Positions 11,304 to 17,734 of a stretch of 64,000 nt of DNA are shown here, in pieces (position 1 is the first letter of the stretch; every line of letters begins with the position of its first letter). The stretch is from Agromyces sp. NDB4Y10 (GTDB lineage: Bacteria > Actinomycetota > Actinomycetes > Actinomycetales > Microbacteriaceae), in NCBI RefSeq assembly GCF_001620055.1, contig NZ_LQGY01000035.1, positions 24,819 to 88,818 on the forward strand, in the 5' to 3' direction. The notes beneath the pieces were generated by a model. It was not told where the DNA came from, did not search any database, and was given only the letters and a program-made list of their open reading frames with translations. The translations under genes were made by a program, and so were the position numbers.

Positions 11304-11963
11304 ATGCCCGCCTCCGCCAGCCCCGCCGTCGAGGACTACCTCAAGACGGTCTACGCGCACACCGAGTGGCAGTCCGAGCCCATCACGCCGTCCGGACTCG
11401 CCGCCGCCCTCGGCGTCGCGCCGTCGTCGGTCACCGAGATGGTGAAGAAAATGGCCGCGCAGGGGCTCGTGCAGCACGTGCCCTACGGCGCCATCCGGTT
11501 GACGGATGCCGGGCGCGCCCGCGCCCTCGCCGTCGTGCGCCGCCACCGGCTCATCGAGACGTGGCTCGTGCGCGAGATGGGCTACGCGTGGGACGAGGTC
11601 CACGACGAGGCCGAGATCCTCGAGCACGCCGTCTCCGACCGCCTGCTCGAGGCCATCGACGAGCGGCTCGGGCGACCGGAGCGCGACCCGCACGGCGACC
11701 CCATCCCCGCCGCCGACGGCAGCCTGGTCTCCGAGCCCTCGGTGCGCCTCGACGAGGCGGTCGCCGGGCACGTGGGCCGCGTCATCCGCATCAGCGACCG
11801 CGACCCGGCGGTGCTCCGCGAGCTCGACGGCGCCGGCGTCGGGCCGGGCAGCGAACTGCGGGTGACGGATGCCGCCGACCCCGCAGCGGTCACCGTGACC
11901 GTGGGCGACACCGGCCGGACCATCGCTCGCGCCGCCGCCGCGGGCATCTGGATCACCGCCTGA
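11304..11963 (+). CDS. mntR: Manganese-sensing DtxR/MntR-family repressor
   Basis: A 219-residue metal-dependent repressor with N-terminal winged helix (ITPSGLAAALGVAPSSVTEMVKKM), a dimerisation/metal-site domain and a C-terminal SH3/FeoA-like domain. Metal ligands read as the manganese type: Asp11 (where DtxR has Met10 and B. subtilis MntR has Asp8) and Glu104 (where DtxR has Cys102 and MntR has Glu99), with His81, Glu85, His100, Glu107 and His108 in the RRHRLIE and VHDEAEILEH motifs. Being last in the importer operon, it probably represses it at the two palindromes around 8657-8699. Confidence 0.93.
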   Translation: MPASASPAVEDYLKTVYAHTEWQSEPITPSGLAAALGVAPSSVTEMVKKMAAQGLVQHVPYGAIRLTDAGRARALAVVRRHRLIETWLVREMGYAWDEVHDEAEILEHAVSDRLLEAIDERLGRPERDPHGDPIPAADGSLVSEPSVRLDEAVAGHVGRVIRISDRDPAVLRELDGAGVGPGSELRVTDAADPAAVTVTVGDTGRTIARAAAAGIWITA

Positions 11964-12012
11964 TTCGTCCGACCCCCTCCCGCTCGCGCACATCGTGGGC
12001 GAGGATGGCCAC

Positions 12013-13659
12013 ATGGGTCGCACCAAGCAGAAGATCAGGCCCGAACTCACCGATGCCCAATGGGATCGGCTGCGTCGCTACGGCGTGCCCCAGGCCACCG
12101 AGGTCGGCGATGTCCTGTTCCGCACCGGAGACCGCTGGTACGACCTGATCCTCGTCGAGGAGGGCGAGGTCGAGGTGGTCCGCGACGCGCTCTCGTGGAC
12201 CGAGGAGACCCGGCTCGCGGTGCTCGGGCCCCGCACCTTCGTCGGCGAGCTCGGGCTGCTGAACGGGCAGCGCGCGTTCCTCACCTCGCGCGTCACCCAG
12301 CCGGGCCGCGTGCTGCGGGTCGACCACGACGCGCTCCAGCGCCTGATGGCCGAGGACGACGAGCTGTGCGACCTCATGCTGCGCACGCTGTGGGCGCGCC
12401 GCGAACTCCTGCGGCACGGGCCGGCGGCGTGGACCCTGAAGATCGTGGGCTCGACGGGCTCGCCCGAGTCGATGGCGCTCCGCCGCTACGCCGAGCGACT
12501 CGAGCTCGCCCACACCTGGGTCGACGTCGACGACCCGGCCCTCGACCACGACGTGTGGTCGCACGGCTTCACGCGCGAGCACCTGCCCGTCGCGTTCGTG
12601 CAGGGCGAGCCGGTGCACAACGCCACGCCGGGCCGCATCGCGGAGATGCTCGGGCTCGCCTACACCGCCGACGACGACCTCGAGTTCGACCTCGCGGTCG
12701 TGGGCGCCGGGCCGGCGGGGCTCGCCGCGGCGATCTACGGCGCGTCCGAGGGCCTGCGCACCGTGCTCCTCGATGCCGTCGCCCCCGGCGGCCAGTCGGC
12801 GACGACCTCGCGCATCGAGAACTACCTCGGCTTCCCGTTCGGCGTGAGCGGTGACGCCCTCACCTCGCAGGCGTCGCTCCAGGCGTTCAAGTTCGGCGTG
12901 CGGATCGCGGCGCCGTGTCCGGTCGTGCGCCTCGACCCCGAGGGCGGCGTGCACCGCCTCCTCCTCGCCGACGGAGCGATCGTGCGCGCCCGCGCCGTCG
13001 TCGTCACGACCGGCGTCGCCTACCGCGGCCTCCCTCTCGAGCGGTGGGACGACTTCGAGGGCGCCGGCATCCACCACGCCGCGACGGCCCTCGAGCTCCG
13101 GCAGGTCGCGGGGTCCGACGTGGTCGTCGTCGGCGGGGCCAACTCGGCCGGCCAGGCGGCGCTCGCCCTCGCCGCGAACTCGTGCCGGGTCCGCCTCGTG
13201 GTCCGCTCGAACGACCTGTCCGAGCGGATGTCGAGCTACCTCGTCGACCGCATCCGGGAGGATCCCCGCATCGAGGTGCACACCGGCACCCAGGTCACGG
13301 CCCTGCACGGCGAGGACCGCCTCACCGCCGTCACGCTCCGCGGCACGACGGAGCAGACCGTCGACTGCACGGGACTCTTCTGCTTCATCGGCGCCGTGCC
13401 CGCGACGGACTGGCTCGCCGGGCTCGAACGCGACGAGCACGGCTTCCTTCGCACGGGCGCCGACGTGGTCGCGCTCGGCGACGGCTGGCGCGACCTCGGC
13501 CGGATGCCGCTGCCGTTCGAGACCTCGGTGCCGCGCGTCTTCGCCGCCGGCGACGTGCGCCGCGGATCCATGAAGCGCGTCGCGGCGGCCGTCGGCGAGG
13601 GCTCGAGCGCCGTCGCCTCGGTCCACCAGGCGCTCGCGACCACGGAGGTGTACGCATGA
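12013..13659 (+). CDS. cNMP-domain thioredoxin-reductase-like flavoprotein lacking redox cysteines
   Basis: A 548-residue three-domain protein. Residues about 12-135 form a cyclic-nucleotide-binding-like (CAP effector) beta-roll; 139-215 a glutaredoxin/thioredoxin-like domain (IVGSTGSPESMALRRY) with no CXXC; 224-548 a thioredoxin-reductase FAD/NADPH module with FAD loop GAGPAG (231-236), NADPH loop GGANSAG and C-terminal AAGDVRRG. Where TrxR has CATC, this protein reads HAATALEL (355-362), so disulfide chemistry is not possible by the usual route. ATG at 12013 is chosen for the GAGGA ribosome-binding site 8 nt upstream; a GTG at 11995 is also in frame. It overlaps the UBP zinc-finger gene by 4 bp. 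Confidence 0.88.
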   Translation: MGRTKQKIRPELTDAQWDRLRRYGVPQATEVGDVLFRTGDRWYDLILVEEGEVEVVRDALSWTEETRLAVLGPRTFVGELGLLNGQRAFLTSRVTQPGRVLRVDHDALQRLMAEDDELCDLMLRTLWARRELLRHGPAAWTLKIVGSTGSPESMALRRYAERLELAHTWVDVDDPALDHDVWSHGFTREHLPVAFVQGEPVHNATPGRIAEMLGLAYTADDDLEFDLAVVGAGPAGLAAAIYGASEGLRTVLLDAVAPGGQSATTSRIENYLGFPFGVSGDALTSQASLQAFKFGVRIAAPCPVVRLDPEGGVHRLLLADGAIVRARAVVVTTGVAYRGLPLERWDDFEGAGIHHAATALELRQVAGSDVVVVGGANSAGQAALALAANSCRVRLVVRSNDLSERMSSYLVDRIREDPRIEVHTGTQVTALHGEDRLTAVTLRGTTEQTVDCTGLFCFIGAVPATDWLAGLERDEHGFLRTGADVVALGDGWRDLGRMPLPFETSVPRVFAAGDVRRGSMKRVAAAVGEGSSAVASVHQALATTEVYA

Positions 13660-14000
13660 CCGACCAGCAGACGGCTCCGCCGCCCTCCGGCACGGGCTGC
13701 GTCGAATGCCTCGAAGGCGGCGGATGGTGGTGGCACCTGCGTCGCTGCGTCGAGTGCGGCCATGTCGGATGCTGCGACTCGTCGCCCGAGCAGCACGCGA
13801 GCCGCCACGCCCGCGACGCCGGGCACGCCGTCGCGACCTCGTTCGAACCCGGCGAAGACTGGTTCTGGGACTACAAGGCCGGCGCGTCGGCGCGGCGGGT
13901 CCCGCTCAGCCCGCCGTTCTCCCGGCCCGAGGACCAGCCCGCCCCCGGCCCCGAGGGCAAGGTGCCGCCCGACTGGAAGTCGCTGCTGCACCGGGGGTGA
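13656..14000 (+). CDS. UBP-type zinc-finger protein
   Basis: A 114-residue protein built around a ubiquitin-hydrolase-like (UBP) zinc finger. Likely zinc ligands are Cys15, Cys18, Cys31, Cys34, Cys39 or Cys40, His47, His51 and His57, in CVEC, WHLRRCVECGHVGCCDSS and QHASRHARDAGH. The following WFWDYKAG segment is typical of bacterial UBP proteins. The start ATG overlaps the stop of the flavoprotein gene (ATGA), so the two products are translationally coupled and probably act together. The bacterial partner of such fingers is not established; ubiquitin itself is absent from these organisms. Confidence 0.9.
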   Translation: MTDQQTAPPPSGTGCVECLEGGGWWWHLRRCVECGHVGCCDSSPEQHASRHARDAGHAVATSFEPGEDWFWDYKAGASARRVPLSPPFSRPEDQPAPGPEGKVPPDWKSLLHRG

Positions 14001-14050
14001 GGGGCCGGCCCGCGGCATCCGCTGTTCATCGGGCTGTGATCTGCGCGGCC

Positions 14051-14056
14051 TAGGCT
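14051..14056 (+). promoter_or_regulatory. -10 hexamer TAGGCT of the HAD phosphatase gene (leaderless)
   Basis: TAGGCT ends 6 nt before the ATG at 14063. Confidence 0.55.
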
Positions 14057-14062
14057 GTGCGC

Positions 14063-14860
14063 ATGGCGAAGCGTGATGAGGTCGAGTCCTGGCTCACCGA
14101 CATGGACGGCGTGCTCGTGCACGAGAACCACGCGTTGCCCGGCGCGGCCGCGCTGCTGCAGCACTGGGAGGACACCGGCACCCCGTACCTCGTGCTCACG
14201 AACAACTCGATCTTCACCGCGCGAGACCTGTCGGCGCGCCTGCGCGCGTCGGGGCTCAACGTTCCTGAAGATCGCATCTGGACCTCGGCGCTCGCCACGG
14301 CCGACTTCCTCCACCAGCAACTGCCGGGCGGCACCGCGTTCGTCATCGGCGAGGCCGGCATCCTCACCGCGCTGCACGACGCGGGCTTCGTGATGACCGA
14401 GACGAACCCCGACTTCGTCGTCGTCGGAGAGACCCGCAACTACTCGTTCGAGGCGATCACGAAGGCGATCCGCCTCATCGGCAACGGCGCCCGGTTCATC
14501 GTCACCAACCCGGATGCCACGGGCCCGTCCGCCGAGGGCCCGCTGCCCGCCACGGGCGCCATCGCCGCGCTCATCACCAAGGCGACCGGGCGGGAGCCGT
14601 ACGTGGTCGGCAAGCCGAACCCGATGATGTTCCGCTCGGCGCTGAACAAGATCGGTGCGCACTCCGAGAACACGGCGATGATCGGCGACCGCATGGACAC
14701 CGACATCGTCGCGGGCATCGAGGCCGGGCTGCACACGATCCTCGTGATGACCGGCATCAGCGACCAGGCCGAGATCGAGAAGTACCCGTTCCGGCCCGAC
14801 GAGATCCTCACGGGAGTGGCCGAGCTCGTGCCGGCCGAGCCGGTCGAGGTCGAGCTCTAG
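14063..14860 (+). CDS. HAD-IIA family hydrolase (NagD-like phosphatase)
   Basis: A 265-residue haloacid-dehalogenase-superfamily phosphatase of subclass IIA (NagD / phosphoglycolate-phosphatase-like). Motif I is DMDGVLV with nucleophile Asp13 and acid/base Asp15, motif II LTNNS, motif III Lys in GKPNP, and motif IV GDRMDTD. The cap domain is inserted between motifs II and III. Substrate is likely a small phosphomonoester such as a nucleotide or sugar phosphate and cannot be fixed. The gene stands alone and converges with the Nudix hydrolase 9 bp away. Confidence 0.92.
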   Translation: MAKRDEVESWLTDMDGVLVHENHALPGAAALLQHWEDTGTPYLVLTNNSIFTARDLSARLRASGLNVPEDRIWTSALATADFLHQQLPGGTAFVIGEAGILTALHDAGFVMTETNPDFVVVGETRNYSFEAITKAIRLIGNGARFIVTNPDATGPSAEGPLPATGAIAALITKATGREPYVVGKPNPMMFRSALNKIGAHSENTAMIGDRMDTDIVAGIEAGLHTILVMTGISDQAEIEKYPFRPDEILTGVAELVPAEPVEVEL

Positions 14861-14869
14861 CCGCCGCCG

Positions 14870-15577
14870 TCAGGGGCGCAGTTCGAGCTCCCGGTCGGCG
14901 TCCCACGGTTCGGTCCACCCGAGGCGGTCGAACATCGCGTCGAGCACGAGCCCCGTGAAGCCCCACACCAGCCGCTCCGCCCCGCCCGCCGTGACGGTGA
15001 AGCCGGGCCCGCGCCACTCGCGGTCGTCGCGACGGATGACGGTGGTGCACCGGTTCGCCCGGTCGAGCAGGTCGGCGACGGGGGTGCGGAAGACCGCGGA
15101 CGACTCGGCCCGGTCGACGGGCGCGACGGGCGTCGGCGCCGCCCACCACCCGAGCACCGGCGTCACCACGTGGCGGGAGTACGCGAGCGGGATCTCGCCG
15201 AGCGTGCCGAGCACCTCCACGCCCGCCGGGTCGAGCCCGGTCTCCTCCCGCGCCTCCCGGAGCGCGGCGGCGACCGGGCCGGCCTCGCCGTCGTCGACGC
15301 GGCCGCCGGGGAAGGCGATCTGGCCCGCGTGCGAGCGGAGCGTGGTCGCGCGCGCGAGCAGGAGCACGTCGAGGTCGCGCGAGACCGCGCGCGCCTGCGC
15401 CTCGTGGTCGCTCGGCAGGTGGTCGAGCACGCCGAACAGCACGAGCACCGCGGCGGGCCGCGCGTCGTCGCCGACGGGCTCGCGCACGGCCTGCCAGAGG
15501 TCGTGCACGGCCGGGTCGTCGACGAGCGCCGCGAGCTGCGCCCGCGCCGATGCGGAAGCGTCGTCGCGTGAGGTCAC
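14870..15577 (-). CDS. Nudix hydrolase, CoA-pyrophosphatase type
   Basis: A 235-residue Nudix enzyme. The Nudix box reads GGRVDDGE-x7-REAREETGL, immediately preceded by LLLARATTLRSHAGQIAFPGG, the UPF0035 motif that marks CoA diphosphatases (NudL/Pcd1 group). It probably cleaves CoA or oxidised CoA to phosphopantetheine and 3',5'-ADP. GTG at 15577 is supported by TACCCT exactly 6 nt upstream. The small membrane protein gene lies downstream of its promoter in the same orientation on the far side; no operon partner is evident. Confidence 0.92.
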   Translation of the reverse strand: MTSRDDASASARAQLAALVDDPAVHDLWQAVREPVGDDARPAAVLVLFGVLDHLPSDHEAQARAVSRDLDVLLLARATTLRSHAGQIAFPGGRVDDGEAGPVAAALREAREETGLDPAGVEVLGTLGEIPLAYSRHVVTPVLGWWAAPTPVAPVDRAESSAVFRTPVADLLDRANRCTTVIRRDDREWRGPGFTVTAGGAERLVWGFTGLVLDAMFDRLGWTEPWDADRELELRP

Positions 15578-15583
15578 CCGTCG

Positions 15584-15589
15584 AGGGTA
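15584..15589 (-). promoter_or_regulatory. -10 hexamer TACCCT of the Nudix gene (leaderless)
   Basis: TACCCT ends 6 nt before the GTG at 15577. Confidence 0.55.
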
Positions 15590-15623
15590 GCCCGCGCGGC
15601 CGTGATCCCCGATGCCGCGGCGC

Positions 15624-15803
15624 CTACGACCGGCCGCCCGGGCCGTCGGCGTCGCCCGGAGGATCCGAGCGGTCCGTCCCGTCGCGCTCGTCGGGCTCCT
15701 CCGGCCGCCACCGCTGCGACCACCGGCTCTCGTGCAGGAACACCTGCGTCACGATGACGAGCACGACGATGACCGCGCCGCCGACCCAGAACGTCCAGTC
15801 CAC
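15624..15803 (-). CDS. Small single-pass membrane protein (59 aa)
   Basis: A 59-residue protein: one N-terminal transmembrane helix (FWVGGAVIVVLVIVTQVFL) followed by a charged, Pro/Gly/Asp-rich cytoplasmic tail (EEPDERDGTDRSDPPG). It starts with GTG at 15803, 11 bp downstream of the nucleoside hydrolase stop, and so probably ends the ribokinase-hydrolase operon. I do not recognise a family. The codon use matches its neighbours. Confidence 0.65.
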   Translation of the reverse strand: MDWTFWVGGAVIVVLVIVTQVFLHESRWSQRWRPEEPDERDGTDRSDPPGDADGPGGRS

Positions 15804-15814
15804 GACGGCTCCGC

Positions 15815-16762
15815 TCAGCCGAGCCGGCCGTAGGCCAGTTCGACGGCGGCCCAGAAGCGCTCGACGTCGAGCCCGACCGCCACGTTCGCATTCGGTTCGC
15901 GGGCGAGCATGCCGTCGAGGTCGACGCTCGTCGCCCCGACGGTCTCGGACCCGACGAGCTCCACGTCCAGCCGGGTGTGCACGACCTCGACCGCGTCCGG
16001 GTCGGCGAGCACGGCCACCGCCACCGGGTCGTGCAGCGGACCGTCGGGCATGCCGAACACCTCGTCGTTGGTGCGGCAGAAGAACTCGAGCAGCTCGTCG
16101 CCGAACGCGGCGGTGCGGTTGCCCACCGCCGCCAGCCGTTCCCGCACGCGGGTGGTCACGAGCGCGCGGTGCGTCACGTTCAGCCCGACCATCGTGAAGC
16201 GGATGCCGCTGCCGAGCACCCGGTCGAGCGCCTCCGGGTCGACCCAGGCGTTGAACTCGGCGTACGGCGTGACGTTGCCGCGCTCGGTGGAGCCGCCCAT
16301 CCACACGATCTCGCGCACCCGGTCCGCGAGGTCCGGACGTTCGCGGAGGAAGATCGCGACGTTCGTGATCGGCCCCGTCGCGATGATGGCGACCGGCTCG
16401 GATGCCGCCTCCAGCGTGTCGGCGATGAGCTCCGTCGCACTCCGCGGATCGAGCGGCACGCGGGTCGGGGACGTGTCGGGGTCGGGAAGCTCGGGCCCCC
16501 CGAGCCCGTTCTCGCCGTGGATCCACTCGGCCGTCGACAGCTCGCGAGCGAGCGGCCCGCTCGCGCCCGCGGCGACGGGCACGTCGCCCACCCCGGCCAC
16601 GGCGAGCGCGACGCGGGCGTTCCGGCTCGTGTGCTCGAGCGGCACGTTGCCACCGACGGTGGTCACCGCGACGAGGTCGAGCGCCGGGTGGCCCGCCGCG
16701 AGCCACAGCGCCATGACGTCGTCGTGGCCCGGGTCGCAGTCGACGATCACGGGAATGGTCAC
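15815..16762 (-). CDS. Inosine-uridine-preferring-type nucleoside hydrolase
   Basis: Hydrolyses ribonucleosides to base plus ribose. The 315-residue protein has the calcium-binding signature VDCDPGHDDVMAL at the N-terminus, the IATGPITNVAIFL strand-loop, FNAWVDPEA, and the C-terminal HDPVAVAVL segment that supplies a catalytic Asp. GTG at 16762 overlaps the stop of ribokinase (GTGA), so ribose released here can be phosphorylated by the coupled kinase. Base preference (purine or pyrimidine) is not readable. Confidence 0.93.
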   Translation of the reverse strand: MTIPVIVDCDPGHDDVMALWLAAGHPALDLVAVTTVGGNVPLEHTSRNARVALAVAGVGDVPVAAGASGPLARELSTAEWIHGENGLGGPELPDPDTSPTRVPLDPRSATELIADTLEAASEPVAIIATGPITNVAIFLRERPDLADRVREIVWMGGSTERGNVTPYAEFNAWVDPEALDRVLGSGIRFTMVGLNVTHRALVTTRVRERLAAVGNRTAAFGDELLEFFCRTNDEVFGMPDGPLHDPVAVAVLADPDAVEVVHTRLDVELVGSETVGATSVDLDGMLAREPNANVAVGLDVERFWAAVELAYGRLG

Positions 16763-17733
16763 ACGGCCTCCGTCCGGTCGGCGAGCGCGAGCACGTCGTC
16801 GCGGCCCGCATAGGAATCCACGGTGCCCCGCCCCTGGACGGCGAGCGCGCCCGCGGCGACGGCGGCGCGCACCGCGTCGGGCAGGGCGCGTCCCTCGGCC
16901 AGCATCGCGGCGAGCATGCCGGTCGCGGCATCCCCCGCCCCGGTCGTGTCGACCGCGGCGACGCGCGGCGCCGCCACGCTCCACGAGCCGGTCGCATCGG
17001 CGGCCACGGCGCCGCGGTCGCCGAGCGTCACCACGATCGAGCGGGCCAGGGCACCGACGACGGATGCCGCGGCATCCCGCCACGTCTCGGCCGACGCGTC
17101 ATCGGCGAGCCCCTCGCCCAGGCCGAGCGTGCGCGCCTCGTGGACGTTCACGACCAGCGGATCGGCGACCGCGAGGGCCGACCGCGAGACGGCAACCGGC
17201 GGGGCGAGGTTGAGCACGAAGCGGACGCCCGCGGCGTCGCTCGCCGCCGCGATCGCCTCGATGGAGCGCACCGGGAGCTCACCCTGCGTGAGCACGAGTG
17301 CGGCGCCGTCGAGCCGAGCCGCCTCCGACCGCACCGCGTCGGCGTCGAACGACGCGTTGGCGCCGGCCGTGACGATGATGGTGTTCTCGCCCGACTCGGC
17401 GACGGTGATCTGCGCGATGCCCGTCGGTTCGCCGGGCACGACCCCCACGGCGTCCGTCGGCAGCCCGAACCGAGCGAACGCGGCGCGAGCCACCTCGGCG
17501 TTCGCGTCGTCGCCGAGCCGGGCCACGAGCTCCACGCCGGCCCCGGCGAGGTGCGCCGCGACCGCCTGGTTCGCCCCCTTGCCTCCGAGCGCCACCCGGA
17601 AGTCCCGGGAATGCACGGTCTCGCCGGGGCGCGGGAAGTCCGCGACGTAGCTCGTCGCGTCGACGTTCACCGAGCCGAACACGACGACGGCGCCGTGCCG
17701 GCCCCCGCCACCAGCGGGACCCGCCTCGGCCAC
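16759..17733 (-). CDS. rbsK: Ribokinase (PfkB family)
   Basis: Phosphorylates D-ribose to ribose 5-phosphate. The 324-residue PfkB-family protein shows the N-terminal GSVNVDATSYV, the GGKGANQAVAAHLAG substrate motif, and the C-terminal anion-hole signature DTTGAGDAATGMLAAML with the catalytic Asp. Together with the overlapping nucleoside hydrolase it forms a nucleoside-salvage pair: nucleoside to ribose to ribose 5-phosphate. The GTG start lies 1 bp after the stop of the large septum-formation-like gene, so read-through transcription from pyrE is possible. Confidence 0.93.
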   Translation of the reverse strand: MAEAGPAGGGGRHGAVVVFGSVNVDATSYVADFPRPGETVHSRDFRVALGGKGANQAVAAHLAGAGVELVARLGDDANAEVARAAFARFGLPTDAVGVVPGEPTGIAQITVAESGENTIIVTAGANASFDADAVRSEAARLDGAALVLTQGELPVRSIEAIAAASDAAGVRFVLNLAPPVAVSRSALAVADPLVVNVHEARTLGLGEGLADDASAETWRDAAASVVGALARSIVVTLGDRGAVAADATGSWSVAAPRVAAVDTTGAGDAATGMLAAMLAEGRALPDAVRAAVAAGALAVQGRGTVDSYAGRDDVLALADRTEAV

Positions 17734-17734
17734 G

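Noticed and set aside
12013..13659. Genuine thioredoxin reductase (trxB)
   Set aside because: No CXXC in either the reductase module or the Trx-like domain, and no thioredoxin gene adjacent.
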